NCBI GenBank assembly: GCA_001566295.1
Contig: KQ964248.1
Location: 62,001-126,000 of the forward strand
Direction of reading: 5' to 3'
Length of the DNA stretch: 64,000 nucleotides
DNA from: Microdochium bolleyi
Taxonomy: Eukaryota; Ascomycota; Sordariomycetes; Xylariales; Microdochiaceae
The stretch's first letter is position 1. Each line of letters opens with the position of its first letter. Below the pieces are notes generated by a model. That model was not told the DNA's origin. It did not search any database and saw only the letters and a list, made by a program, of their open reading frames with translations. Both the position numbers and the translations under genes were made by a program. This document shows positions 1 to 10,727 of this stretch, in pieces.

Positions 1-1540
1 TGATGAGGATGAGGATGAAGGGGAGGAGTTGGTGCCAATGCCGGGGCCGGTGCTACTTGTCGGGGAAGAGCTTGGTCCTGAGGTGCTATTGCTAGAAAAA
101 AGACCATAGTCAGCTCCTGCTTGCCTCCATGACATTTTGGATTTTTGTGTGGTGGAGAGTGAAGCAAACATGTCCCGTGACGTGACACAGCTGGGGTGAC
201 TGGGCAGGCAGATACTGAGAGCATGTGGGGGAGATTGGTGGTCTAGACAAGAGGCACCCCATGGACGATAGGCGACAGAAGAGCACGTCAACCTTGGTAT
301 CCATGCATAAACAATCAAGTCAAAATGCAACAGCATGGCCTCGAGTGGAACGGAAAACAGAAGAGGGGGAAGAGAGAGACACAGGGAAGGCAGTGAAGGG
401 GGACGAGAAGGCAGCACGAGAGCAAGGTAGGAAGGGGAACACTTACGCCAGCTTATACCGCCCAAAGAAGTCCAGGATCAGACTGCTCGCGTTGAACCGC
501 GTCGGCCCGCTGCCCTGCGCCAGACCCGTGGCCTCGCTGATCCTGCTAAACGTCGCGGGCCAGACGTGCCCGGCGTCTTTGCCCGTCATGATGAGCTGCA
601 CCAGCCCCGAGCTGGCGCCGCTGCCGTAGCTGTACCGCTCCGCGGTGCCGCCCAGGCTCTGCTCCCCCGTGGTGGTGTTGACGGTCGTCGAGGTGACGAC
701 GGCGCTGGCATCCAGTTTGTCCCGGACCGCCCACTGCTCTGCCCAGTGCGGGATGTCCGGGGTGCACGCCCCGCGGCGGTCGCCTCCGGTGTAGTTGATG
801 GTCGCGTCGGCGGCGCCGTGGAACGCGAAGATCGGGATACCGGACCGGCCGGGGGAGCAAGGGAGCTGGTCCGACGCCGGGTGGCACTTTGCTTCCTCTC
901 CGCCGCTGGACTGAGCAGGAGGGCGGTAGTAGTAGCTCCCGGAGACGGGCGCGTACGCCGCGAACAGGCCGGACGATGTTGCGTTGCACGCGAGCAGGTT
1001 CGCCATGCCGCCGCCCTGGGACATGCCCGTGGCGTAGACGCGGCTGTCGTCGAGACAGACCCTGCCGCGGAGGTCGGCCAGCACGGCGAGGGTGTACCCG
1101 ACGTCGTCAGTGCCCTGGGCTGCCATCTCGGGAGACACCTGCCAGTAACGGCTCGTCGTGCCGGCTTGGAACGTGGCTTCTGGGTAGACAACCACGTACG
1201 GGGGCCCGCTTGAGGTGGGATTGTTGTTGTTGTTGAAGCTGGGGCTGGTGAAGTAGTCGATCTCGGCCTGCTGCTTCGCAGAGGACTTGCCGCCGTGGAA
1301 GGACACGACTGCTGGTGTCTGGGCCGAAGCGCTGTACGAGGGCGGCAGCCAGTAGAAGTATCGCCTCTCGCCGCCCACCGAGTCGTTGAGGGCGAGCTTG
1401 ACCTCGGTCAGGACGCCGAGCTTTGCAGGTGCGGGAGTGCCGCAGCCAGGGGATGCGGCTGCTCTGGCCATGCCCGAGGCCAGGGCGAGGGTGGCCAGGA
1501 GCAGCCCGGCGGCAGTGCTGGTGTTTCTGCGGCAGGCCAT
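1..1540 (-). CDS. CE1 feruloyl/acetylxylan esterase-like secreted enzyme with Ser/Thr linker (3' end outside window)
   Basis: Secreted carbohydrate esterase of the CE1/PHB-depolymerase-like group; a feruloyl esterase is the best guess. Exon 1 is 1540..447. The start at 1540 gives a signal peptide with a hydrophobic core at residues 11-24 and likely cleavage near residue 28. An in-frame ATG at 1594 would put extra polar residues in front. The nucleophile elbow is GMSQGGG (Ser174). The acid is likely in FHGAADAT and the His in DAGHVWP. Reading on gives a stop at 443, but GTAAGT begins at 446 and a GCTGACT branch site precedes CTAG ending at 92. Joining 447 to 91 keeps frame (phase 2) and opens about 30 residues rich in Ser, Thr, Pro and Gly running to base 1. 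Such a linker in this family usually leads to a CBM1 cellulose-binding module, which would lie outside. Intron 92..446 is long for this window. Confidence 0.82.
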
Positions 1541-2933
1541 GTCGTCGGCGTCGTCTTGGTTGTCTAGTGTCTGTGTTGCTCGCTCAACAAACACGATTGA
1601 GTCGAGACAGAAGACGAGGCAGGGCCGCGGGCAGCATATACATTAGGGCACCTACAAGCTAAGTAAGGAAACAACCCAGCAGCACATGCAAGCAACTTGG
1701 AGAGTCGTGACCTGCCGCTGACCCGGCCGCGCGGCTAGCGCAGAGACCTGCAGCTGTGCTGAAGAGAGAGTGCCGGGCCCCGAGCCTGCAGCACGTGGGT
1801 GAGGTGAGATGAGGTGAGGCTCACCACGCGATTACTGATGTCGCGGGCGGACCGTGTCGGCCTAGGCGCCGCCAATCGGGGATTTTGGGAGAGCCGAGCC
1901 TGGGCTAGCAGCGTAGTCGTGAGGAACTACGGAGAGGAGGGTAGTTGAGCGGATGCATTCTGGACCTCAAACACGTGGGCGGCCGCCGAGAAAGATGTCT
2001 GTTCTCTGGGAACAATGATCAAGATGCGTCCCCCTGTTGCAGTCCCGCTAATTATGCAACTCTGTCGTGCGCCTGCTGGTCTTGGCATCTCGGACGTGTC
2101 ATCCAAGACATGACGCGTCAACACGGCAGTTGGTGCTTATTGCGGGTAACTCTGACTTCCAAAAGATTAAAACATCACAAGAGCAGAAGGTTTTTGTTTT
2201 TTTCCCTCTACTTTTACTCTCCTCTTTCTTTTTATTGCTGTCGTCAGCTCGCCCTCATTGCTTGCTTCTTACTTCCTCCCTGACAGGGTTGTACCTGATT
2301 ATCCCTGCAAGCCTCCCCTGTGAGCTTGGGGTTCCTGAACTTGACCCCTGTGTGTAGTGTATGCTCGACTTTCTTGGACACAAGATGTTATACCGAGATA
2401 TTGCTACACGGCCGCGGTTGCCTCCAAGTGCCAAGAGGAGACTCAACACTTGAAGTAAACGTTCAATAATTCACCGTACCGGGTGAACTTGACAACCGAT
2501 CGCATGCCTTTTTCAGAGTTTGTAATGACAAAATTTGTAATTGATTCACAGGTCACAAAGCTAAGCCAGGAAACAACGTTTGGAAAAAGATCGCATCTTC
2601 TCATTTTGTTTTATCAAAGTGCTTAAATCAAAATTGTCTTCCTACAGACAAGAAAGTCCGCGAACCACACTCTCCGTCCTGCGCGTCACCACCAAAGCAC
2701 GGATTTCATGCTCAAGAACATTTCCGCCAGGGTCGATGCAGGATAATCTGGAATCGACCAGCGGTCCCCATCAAGACTGCCTAACTACTGTGGCGAAAAG
2801 TTCATTTCCGGCTGATTGGTGTCCGGGTACTGGATAGTTCACGAACCTCCGGAGTTGGTTCTTGAAACCCTCCCGTGTCCGTGCCGACCTGTCTCGTGGA
2901 TGGAAATGCATCGCCGAGTTTCTCACCTTTTCT
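1541..2933. other. Intergenic: esterase promoter and tail of the proline-rich gene
   Basis: No convincing coding region. The first few hundred bases should hold the esterase promoter, and 2150-2650 is AT-richer. The short open frames here are compositionally ordinary and lack recognisable motifs. Confidence 0.5.
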
Positions 2934-3944
2934 TTAGTTCTGAGGCTGGGGTTGAGGAGGAGGTGTGGGAGGCGGCGTAGGAGGAGGCCTTGGCCGCGGG
3001 AAGCACACGGGGCCAGTGATGCCGTCAGCACCAGCACCAGCACCAACATTGGCACTCTGCTGAGGCTGAGGCTGGGGAGGCGGTGTAGGGGGCGGCGTGG
3101 GAGGCGGACGCGGCCACGGGAGCGACACGGGGTTCTTGATGCCATTCCCGGAGGCAACAACAGTTACAACAACAGTTGCCCCGGTGGCGGTGCTCTCGCC
3201 GTCTCCAGCGGTGTTCTGAGGACGAGGGCGAGGACCGTGCGGCTGGGGGTTAGGACCAGGCGCCGGGTTGCGAGGCACACGGGGCGGCGAGCGAGGGTCT
3301 GGAAGCGACACGGGGCCGATGCCGCCGGTAGCGCTCAAGATTTCGTTGTCGTTACTCTGTGTCGGCGGGAGAGGGCGAGGAGGAGGAGGCGGAGGCTTGA
3401 TCGGGGGCCGGGGGTAGCGGGGCGGCACGCGAGGGTTGACTGGCACAGCATTGCTGCCACCCATGATGCGGAGCTGCTCTGCCGCGGAAAGAGGGTTCTC
3501 GACCAGGCAGGAGAACACCTGGATCTCGAGCTTCGGACCGGGCCGGGGAGCCGGCGAGGGCGGAGGCGCAGGAGGCACCGGCTTCTTGCCATCCACGGGA
3601 ACGTCAGTAGCAACCTGCTTTCTCTCTGCAGGACCTTGGCTGAGAGCTTGACGCGAGGCTGGCGAGGGCGGGGGAGCAGGCGGAGGCTTCTTGGTTCCCT
3701 TGCGCGAGGAGTCGTCGTCAACCATCATGCCAGCCGTCGGTCCGGTCGTTGGAGTGGCATTGGCCTGGATGATGTTGGTGGTATCGAGGACGACGAGCTC
3801 ACCCGAGCTGATCAGGAGGAAGATGGCAGCCTCCCCTGGGCTTTGCGCCGTCGTGTAAGTGGGAGCAGTGACTTCGTGGCCGGGGTCGATGTTCGCGTTG
3901 CCGGAGGAGGCTTGCTGGGCGATCTGGATCATGAGAGTCGCCAT
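2934..3944 (-). CDS. Proline-rich protein with tandem C-terminal repeats, function unknown
   Basis: Not recognised as a family. The 336-residue product starts at the first ATG after a well-formed 5' UTR intron acceptor; ATGs further upstream would require reading through that intron. Residues 1-70 are non-repetitive, with a hydrophobic stretch (AAIFLLISSGELVVL) but no N-terminal signal peptide. From about residue 90 the chain is dominated by Pro with Arg, Lys and Gln. The last 150 residues contain about three imperfect copies of a unit: a Gly/Ala/Thr-rich spacer, then GI-x-x-PVSLP-x-PR, then a polyproline tail. The last two copies end in nearly identical TPPPTPPPQPQPQ tracts. A cytoplasmic or wall-associated scaffold is possible, but nothing proves it. 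Promoter features support a transcribed gene. Confidence 0.6.
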   Translation of the reverse strand: MATLMIQIAQQASSGNANIDPGHEVTAPTYTTAQSPGEAAIFLLISSGELVVLDTTNIIQANATPTTGPTAGMMVDDDSSRKGTKKPPPAPPPSPASRQALSQGPAERKQVATDVPVDGKKPVPPAPPPSPAPRPGPKLEIQVFSCLVENPLSAAEQLRIMGGSNAVPVNPRVPPRYPRPPIKPPPPPPRPLPPTQSNDNEILSATGGIGPVSLPDPRSPPRVPRNPAPGPNPQPHGPRPRPQNTAGDGESTATGATVVVTVVASGNGIKNPVSLPWPRPPPTPPPTPPPQPQPQQSANVGAGAGADGITGPVCFPRPRPPPTPPPTPPPQPQPQN

Positions 3945-3978
3945 GACTGCTGAGTTGAGGTTGCTTGCTGTCTTCTGG

Positions 3979-4120
3979 CTGAGAAACGGAGATGTCGACG
4001 TTAGTGAGGTATGCTTACACAAACTCCATCTTCTGAGGCTCATGGGGGAATGATATGGCATGTCCATGAACTCGGACGTTGAAGATTGTTGGGAAGCTGA
4101 GTGATATCGCTGCGACTTAC
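3979..4120 (-). other. Probable 5' UTR intron of the proline-rich gene
   Basis: On the minus strand a TTTCAG/GTAAGT donor at 4121/4120 is followed by a CACTAACG branch site and a TTTCTCAG acceptor ending at 3979, 34 nt before the ATG at 3944. Length 142 nt. Confidence 0.6.
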
Positions 4121-4279
4121 CTGAAAGTGTCTGCTGAAGAGTGCATAGGGGAATATCAGAAAGGCGGATCGATCTGATGTGCGTAATACTTGTGTGTATC
4201 ACTCTGTTCTCTGTTCTGTGTTCTTTTATGTTTGTGTCTTGTAGCGGAGGAAAGACGAGATCAGGGAGGAGTGCGGCGA

Positions 4280-4292
4280 TCTATATATACGA
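4280..4292 (-). promoter_or_regulatory. TATA box of the proline-rich gene
   Basis: A TATATATA-type element lies about 160 nt upstream of the predicted 5' UTR intron donor, a sensible distance for a start site near 4250. Confidence 0.5.
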
Positions 4293-4299
4293 TTCGACC

Positions 4300-5010
4300 T
4301 GTGCCTGTCTCGTCCAGCAACGACATGCTAATCATCGCATGTTCACGCATCTCAGCATGAGTTGGCCGTCCACGAAGTGGCTGGCAGTTCGTCAAGCAGT
4401 GCAAGTTATGTGACTGTTGAGGAGATGCCATGTGTGGTGTGAGTACGTCCAACAACAATGTTCCGTGAGAGTGGAGCATGTATTGGGGAGTTGATGGTGA
4501 TCAGCAATATATGTATCAGATACGACTTGGAAGGCTTCGAGTTTTGACACCATTGTCAACTATATCCCAATCAGCTTGCCACAACATGCATTGAGAGATG
4601 ACTTGTGTGCCCGAATTGACTGGTAAGGAGAATCTCATCAGAGACATATGCGAAGGAACGACGTCGATGAGTAGCTGAGTGCAACATTGACTGTCGAGAA
4701 AGGAATTAGGGCCGCTGCATGAATACTTTAGTTGCAGTAAGCTTGATGTAGAAGATTGTGCCCGCCGCAGAATGTCTTGTATAGATGGATGCACTGCTTG
4801 GAAAAAGTGTATGGGACACAAATAGTAGCATGTAGGTTGCATTATCGAAAAGTTGGCAAATTGTGTGTGTGCTTCGTGAAACAATACCGGAATGCCGCTG
4901 CTGAAATAGATCGAAAGCAAGATCACTGGATCCAAAATATCCCCCCAGTTGGCCCCCTATGGCCTCGAGTATGATTGACTTTCCCTCTCCATAATTTCAA
5001 CTTCTGATGG
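4300..5010. other. Intergenic, AT-richer, no gene seen
   Basis: Lies upstream of the proline-rich gene and downstream of the 2EXR gene. A 139-codon minus-strand frame (4516-4935) has no motif and unlikely codon use. Confidence 0.45.
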
Positions 5011-6096
5011 TCAACATCGAAGTGAATGAAACCTCCCGCGTGGTAATTGCCACCAAGGAATCTCCCGGAGTATAGAGACTTTGTTCGGCACGGTGATGAT
5101 TTCGTAGCGACCAGCTGTAGTTCTACAGTCCTCCACAAGACCAGGGTCATCACGCGTCTGTGTATACTGTGAGAAGCTATCGTAAGCATCACTGGGAAAG
5201 CCGAACCCCCGGCGTACAGTGGAGGAACGCATAGCATCAGACCCACGACAGCAAGCCTTGTCCTCGTGTTGCTGCACAAACTGGTCGGCCTTGGCCTGCA
5301 GGTACCTCGTGAAAGCAGATCGCAATAGTGTCCGCCGATGAGAGAGCAGCCTGATAGGCGGGACATTTTGAACATAGACGAGATCTGGCGCATTCGGGTC
5401 GAGAACAATCTTCAGCTGTGAAAGACGGTACGGTCGGAAGGCGAGTTGGTCGATTTTGGGACTGAAAACCCCCCGGACGGTACGACGCGATGAGCCTGCG
5501 AAGCAGGTAATGCAACCTCTTGTGACGGATGCAGGCGTGAACAGCGGCATAGTCCTTGATCTGGCGAGAGTAGTCGCCGCTTTGTCGTTGCCAGTGGGGA
5601 CGAGGTAGTCATCAAAGAACACCATGTCGTCCTCGTGCTCGCCATCTTCAGACTCGCTGTGGTTGCTGTCTATTTCCATGCCGTCGTCGGCGTGGAGTCC
5701 GTGGCTGGAGATTTTCCTCGGCTCTGAGAGGTCGTCAGGTGCTGCGCCCGCGGCGGCAATGGATGGTCCGGTGACGAGCCTCTCGACGACGTCGAACCCG
5801 CTAGGACCGAGGCCGGCGGCGAGGACATGGTACTCAAAGGTGATGGGTATGTATCTACACTGGCCGTCGTGGTGGCCGTAGACATAGCTCCGCATCTCGG
5901 CGCAGACGTGGGCGATGACAGGCAGGTAGCGGAAAGCCAGGGCTGTCCTTGGGCACACGCGAAGCTGTGCCCCCTTTCCCTCCAGTTGGAAGTCGAGGGT
6001 GCGGGGCTCGAGGGTGAGAGCGTAAATCATGAAGCGGATTTCCGGCGGAAGGGCAACCAGGGCCCCGACGGGCGAGCGGTCTATGGAGTCATCCAT
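5011..6096 (-). CDS. 2EXR-domain protein
   Basis: Single exon, 361 residues. The N-terminal region matches the fungal 2EXR pattern: VALPPEIRFMIYALTLEPR at about residues 14-32, then a segment with VIAHVCAEMRSYVYG, equivalent to the family's VPALLHACRESR element. This family is expanded in filamentous ascomycetes and has no established biochemical role; its N-terminus resembles an F-box-like helix pair. The middle (about residues 130-170) is acidic and low in complexity (DSNHSESEDGEHEDD). The C-terminal half is basic with several Arg-rich stretches. No signal peptide or membrane segment is seen. The start is the first ATG, immediately before the domain. Confidence 0.78.
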   Translation of the reverse strand: MDDSIDRSPVGALVALPPEIRFMIYALTLEPRTLDFQLEGKGAQLRVCPRTALAFRYLPVIAHVCAEMRSYVYGHHDGQCRYIPITFEYHVLAAGLGPSGFDVVERLVTGPSIAAAGAAPDDLSEPRKISSHGLHADDGMEIDSNHSESEDGEHEDDMVFFDDYLVPTGNDKAATTLARSRTMPLFTPASVTRGCITCFAGSSRRTVRGVFSPKIDQLAFRPYRLSQLKIVLDPNAPDLVYVQNVPPIRLLSHRRTLLRSAFTRYLQAKADQFVQQHEDKACCRGSDAMRSSTVRRGFGFPSDAYDSFSQYTQTRDDPGLVEDCRTTAGRYEIITVPNKVSILREIPWWQLPRGRFHSLRC

Positions 6097-7100
6097 GCAT
6101 AAGAAGCGCTGAGCAGCCTACGCGAGCCGTCGTTGTCGGATTGAGTGGCAGCTGTCCAAACTGAGCCGTCATCGAGGTTGAGCAGGGGAGGTAGGAGGTA
6201 GAGGGAACGAGGCGGAGAGGTCGAGTAAGACGAGGGAGGATTGGCCTAGACGGTGGCAAGGTCAAGTACGTCGACCGTGTCAGGTGCCGTCCATTGGAGG
6301 AACCCATCAATGGAGAGGCTCAAGATGGCCAGTGCAAGATTCGAGCAGCGCTAGATGTCAGCCGCATCGGGACCAGGGAGGTGAGCCACCGCTCGGCAGG
6401 CGTCGATGATCTGGATGGATTGGTGCGTTTCCTGTCCGGGTCTGGCTCAGGAGCGTTGGCCTTGGCCCTGGGGGAGCTCAACGGCTGCTGGGAGGAGGCC
6501 GTCTTGTTTCCAGCCCTTGTGTGCATGGTGGCTTGCTCTAGGGCCCTGCCTGGACGTGCCTGGGCGCGCCCCGCAGGCCGCCTCCCGCGCACCAGGCCCC
6601 GGCCACACGCATCCGGCACGGCCTGGATCGTCCAAGATCGCCCTGACACACATCGCTCCAGCGCACGCCTGAGAGCTGGACCGCCGTGGTGGAGATGACG
6701 CTGGCGCCTCGTCGGGCGCGGGAGAGGTGGCGAGTATACCTAGGGTCGCACATGACCTCCATCCTGCCCTAATGTACCTGAAGGCAAGCTTTCCAAAGGT
6801 TGGCAACTAGCCCAGCAGATCGCGATCCCATCGGCTGTCATCTTGTTCATCGTTCTCCATTCCAGCGACCCTTGCAAGATCGGCCGTGTGGGGAGTGGGG
6901 CCTGCCAAACTTCAGTTCCGCGCTCCGGCGCCATTCCGGCGGGGTCGCGGTGCAACTTCATGCACAATACGGCACCGCGGGGCCAACCTCACTTACATCA
7001 TGAAGGCTGCCAGGGACAGACTCGGCGACAGCTTCAGGGCACCAACCATCTGAGCCTGCAATACATACATCTTCATTGCCGGGACCCGTTTCACGGCGAG
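6097..7100. other. Divergent promoter region between the 2EXR and alpha/beta hydrolase genes
   Basis: About 1 kb between divergently transcribed genes. Open frames on both strands are short or arginine/proline-rich and look like chance frames in GC-rich DNA. Confidence 0.5.
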
Positions 7101-8249
7101 ATGGCCATGCAGTACTATACCACCAATGCCAGCGACGGCTGCTCCCTGGCCTTCCAGTCGTCCCTGCCCCTGCCGCCCTCCTCGCCCTCGTCCTCCTTGT
7201 CCGCGACCGCCAGCGACGCCAAATATGACCGCTGCATAGTCCTCATGCACGGCTTCAGCGGTTCTTCCGAGTACTTCACCCGCAACTTCGCCGCCCTCGC
7301 CGCGCACTACTGGGTCATCGCCCCGGACATGCGCGGCCACGGCCGCTCCGGACGGCCCACCGGCGGATACCACGTCGCCCGCCTCGCCGCGGACCTCCGG
7401 ACCCTGCTGCGGCACCTGGAGCGGGAGACCCGGGGATCCAGACCTGGAGAGAAGGCGCTCCAGTTCGTGCCGGTTGGTTGCTCGATCGGCGCGGCGGTGC
7501 TTTGGACGTACGCAGAGCTCTTTGGGCACGGGACGCACGACGACGACGACGGCGATAGCAATGGCGCGGCGGAAGCCGGTCTCTTCGCGGGGTATATCTT
7601 CGTTGACCAGGCTCCCCTGCAGGACCGTGTGCCGAGCTTCCTGGCCTCGTCGTCACCCAGCGGCAGCAGCAACGACACCGGCGGCAAGGAGGACCTCATC
7701 ACCTGGGACGCCTCGAGGGCACACACGGGCTGCTACGACGAGGCCACCATGCACGCCGCCCAGCGGGCGTGGGTGCACGACACTGCCAACGCACACAAGG
7801 GCTTGGTGGCGGAGTGTCTGGGCTACCGCTTCGCTCCCTCGACGACCTCAACCTCGGTGTCAACGCCGGCGCAGCAGCGGCAGCAGGAAGATAACGACGA
7901 GGCATTCTTCACATCGATATCCGCTCAATGCGACCCGGTCTGGCTGGCCCGCCTGCTCGCCGACCACACGCGGTACGACCACCGCGACGCCATCGGGGAG
8001 GTTGTCGCGCAGAAGCCTGTGCTCGTCATGGCGGGCGGGAAGAGTGGGTGTTTCCCATTGGAGGGCATGCTTGAGACCGCGAGGAGGGTCGACGGTTCTG
8101 GGGGCGCGGGGACGGGGACGGGGACGGGAGCAGGAAGGAAGGCCAAGGTCAGTGTGTACGAGGATGCGGGACATTGGCTGTTCTACGAGTCGCCCGAGAG
8201 GTTCCACGAGGAGGTGCTTGGGTTTGTTGAGGAGGCAACGAGCGTGTAG
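7101..8249 (+). CDS. Alpha/beta-hydrolase fold protein
   Basis: Single-exon, 382-residue soluble alpha/beta hydrolase-1 type enzyme; the substrate cannot be read from sequence. The oxyanion-side motif LMHGFSGSSE is at about residues 48-57. The strand-turn IAPDMRGHGRSG at about 73-84 is typical of the esterase/epoxide-hydrolase/thioesterase group. The nucleophile elbow is GCSIG (Ser128). The catalytic His is in EDAGHWLFYESPERF near the C-terminus. The usual acid position after the penultimate strand reads VLVMAGGKSG and has no Asp, so the acid may sit elsewhere. Low-complexity inserts (residues 24-37 and a GTGTGTGAG tract near the end) look like surface loops. The start at 7101 was chosen because the upstream in-frame sequence from 6843 is not protein-like. 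Confidence 0.75.
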   Translation: MAMQYYTTNASDGCSLAFQSSLPLPPSSPSSSLSATASDAKYDRCIVLMHGFSGSSEYFTRNFAALAAHYWVIAPDMRGHGRSGRPTGGYHVARLAADLRTLLRHLERETRGSRPGEKALQFVPVGCSIGAAVLWTYAELFGHGTHDDDDGDSNGAAEAGLFAGYIFVDQAPLQDRVPSFLASSSPSGSSNDTGGKEDLITWDASRAHTGCYDEATMHAAQRAWVHDTANAHKGLVAECLGYRFAPSTTSTSVSTPAQQRQQEDNDEAFFTSISAQCDPVWLARLLADHTRYDHRDAIGEVVAQKPVLVMAGGKSGCFPLEGMLETARRVDGSGGAGTGTGTGAGRKAKVSVYEDAGHWLFYESPERFHEEVLGFVEEATSV

Positions 8250-8999
8250 TATGTACCAGTGCATTCCTGCCAAAACAGAGTGATGCTACGTGGGAAACCG
8301 GGATCAAGACTAATCGAGGTCGACATCGAGATCGACGAAATGCACAAAGCAGTCACAAAATGACTCAATTCTGACTGCACAGAGGCCGATGTTCGCACTT
8401 ATTCGTTTCTCATGTATTCCTTCAGGCGGTTACTATGTAATTGCTCCGTCCTCAACGTCCACCCTGCGCACTGGTATGACGCAGCCGATTAGCGCGTGCT
8501 TTATCGCGGCTCGACCTGCTAACTGAGCGAGGGATGGACATGCTTTGCGCTTACAGACCGTCGATCTCGCCGACCGGAGCCGAGACTTTAGCATCAACGG
8601 GTAGACGAAGACTCGTGGTCATTTGCAGCTGTCTGGCAGGCGAACACGGCCCAGGGACGCTGATCGCATGCCCAGCACCAACCTGACGGCTAGATCATCG
8701 CTCCTTGCGGTAGGGAGGCATCTGTGTGGGGCCTTTGTTTGCGGCTGATACTTATGCCAGAAGTCTTCTTGGCGACAACCAAAGGATGCTGCAGGCGGCT
8801 CTACCCTTGCTGATGGTCCTTGTTTTCGTGCGGGATTTGCATTCTTTGCAGGTCGAGCAGGAAGCGTGCAAACTCGTGTTTCAAGGTTGTCACTGCTTGG
8901 CAGCTCTGCAGGTTTTCGGCTTCTTCCACGGCCCGGCCGCCGTATGGCCTTGTTCATAGGCTTCCGTGGTCACGAATCGCATAATTCTCTTCGCGAATC
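8250..8999. other. Convergent intergenic region
   Basis: Space between two convergent genes (hydrolase + and Elp3 -). No protein motif, tRNA or repeat recognised. Confidence 0.5.
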
Positions 9000-10727
9000 T
9001 CAAGCCTCGGGTCCCTCACGCCCATCTAGCCACTTGCTCATGTACGGGCCATCAAGCCAGTAGCCGAGCTTCTTGTAGTAGCTGCGCACGCCGACTCCGC
9101 TGATGACGCTGATCTTCTCACTGCCATGCTCGTCCCTGGCGATGCGCTCAGCCTCCTCCATCAGCAAGGTGCCGAAACCCTGGTGCTGGAACTTCTTGGG
9201 ATCGCGAGCATGGACGGGCACAGCAGTGCCGTAGACGTGGAGCTCGCGGACCAGGCTCGTCTGCTGGCCCGTCAGCTCCTCGCGGTAGGTGTACTTCTCT
9301 GTGCACTTGCGGAGCCGCAGAAGACCGACCAGGATGTCCTGCTTAGGGTCCTCGTATGCGAGGAACGTCTCCCACCCGCCATTGGCCGTGTAGTCGCGGC
9401 GGACCAGCTCGATCTGGTTGGGCCGGATCTTGTTCTTGACCTCGTTGATGCCCACCTCGCGAGTCCTTACGTCGCGGCACGTCGTGCCGAAGTCCTTCAT
9501 GCGTGCTAGCGCCAGTTCTCGGAGATTTCCGTTCTCGACCCCAGACGTCACCAGAGGCATCGGTATATCTCTCTGAACCCGGTAGATTCTTGTCCACGGC
9601 GGAACCAGGGCAAGAATTCTCGCAACAATATCGATGAGCGCGTTCGGCGTGTAGTTCTGGTATCTTCCTGTCCGCCACAGCTCGTACAAGCCTGTACCGC
9701 GGATGACAAGTGTCGGGTAGATCTTGAGGCCGTCTGTCCGGAAGGCAGGGTTCTCAAAGTACTCTCTGAACTGGTCGAGGTCGCGCTCCATGCCAACGTT
9801 GGGCAGGTCGGGCATCATGTGCGACACAACCTTGAACCCAGCATCCTTTGCAAGGCAGAAAGTCTCGGCTACGGCCGCAACAGTGTGGCCGCGGTTGGTG
9901 TCGCGCGCCACGTCCTCATACAGCGACTGCACACCAATCTCGAGACGCGTGCAGCCATATCTGAGCATGTCTGTCAAGTGTGGCTGCCAGCAGTAGTCTG
10001 GCCGTGTCTCGATCGTGATGCCCACGCACTTGATGTTGCTCATCTCGCCGGCCTCTACCGCTTCGTCCACATTCGTCGTCTGGTAGCCACTGAGGGCGTT
10101 GTGTAGCTGTGAAATGAACTCTTCACGATACGAAACTGGTAACGACATGAACGTTCCACCCATGATGATGTATTCCACCTTGTCGACTGAGTGGCCGAGA
10201 GACTTGATCTGGTCGACACGGCCTCGGGCCTGCTCGAAAGGGTCGTAGCGAGCACGGATCGCTCGCATTGAAGTCGGCTCGTATCCCGTGTATGATTGTG
10301 TGCTGTATTCGAAGTCGGAGTCGGGACCGCCGGGGCAGTATACGCAAATGTTGCCGGTGTAAGCGATGTGCGGGCAGCGGTGAGGTTTGCACATGACGGC
10401 GACGACAGCGATGCCCGACGACGTCCGGATGGGCTTGGCGACCAGCTTCGGCAGGATGTACTTTTTGTAGTGCTCGGGCACAGCTGCGATGATGGCTGTG
10501 AGGGGCGGCAGGTTGGCGAGCTTGTGCTTGCGAGCCAGCTTCGAGCGAAGGCCGTTGAGGTTGATATCTCGCTTAGGCTTGCGCGGATCTTTGGACGACT
10601 CGTGATCTTCGATGAGGGCGTTGGCGAGGTCGGCACAGCAGCGCAAGAAGCGCTCGCTCTCGGGAGCCAGCTTCGCATCCTTGCCTCGAGTGGCCGGGGC
10701 CGTCACCGTCATGGTGGCCGTCGCCAT
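9000..10727 (-). CDS. ELP3: Elongator complex catalytic subunit Elp3
   Basis: Catalytic subunit of Elongator, which installs 5-carbonylmethyl-type modifications on wobble uridines of tRNA, using S-adenosylmethionine and acetyl-CoA. Single exon, 575 residues, the usual size. A basic N-terminal tRNA-binding region is followed by the radical SAM core with the [4Fe-4S] ligands Cys118, Cys128 and Cys131 in [14 protein letters not shown]. Core motifs include [20 protein letters not shown] and RLEIGVQS. The C-terminal GNAT acetyltransferase domain has the acetyl-CoA loop [17 protein letters not shown] and ends in the conserved [16 protein letters not shown]. The whole protein is strongly Elp3-like, so I am confident. 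Confidence 0.97.
   Translation of the reverse strand: MATATMTVTAPATRGKDAKLAPESERFLRCCADLANALIEDHESSKDPRKPKRDINLNGLRSKLARKHKLANLPPLTAIIAAVPEHYKKYILPKLVAKPIRTSSGIAVVAVMCKPHRCPHIAYTGNICVYCPGGPDSDFEYSTQSYTGYEPTSMRAIRARYDPFEQARGRVDQIKSLGHSVDKVEYIIMGGTFMSLPVSYREEFISQLHNALSGYQTTNVDEAVEAGEMSNIKCVGITIETRPDYCWQPHLTDMLRYGCTRLEIGVQSLYEDVARDTNRGHTVAAVAETFCLAKDAGFKVVSHMMPDLPNVGMERDLDQFREYFENPAFRTDGLKIYPTLVIRGTGLYELWRTGRYQNYTPNALIDIVARILALVPPWTRIYRVQRDIPMPLVTSGVENGNLRELALARMKDFGTTCRDVRTREVGINEVKNKIRPNQIELVRRDYTANGGWETFLAYEDPKQDILVGLLRLRKCTEKYTYREELTGQQTSLVRELHVYGTAVPVHARDPKKFQHQGFGTLLMEEAERIARDEHGSEKISVISGVGVRSYYKKLGYWLDGPYMSKWLDGREGPEA

Noticed and set aside
2862..3953. 363-codon plus-strand frame
   Set aside because: Arg-rich mirror of the proline-rich gene on the other strand; polyproline codons read antisense give long open frames.
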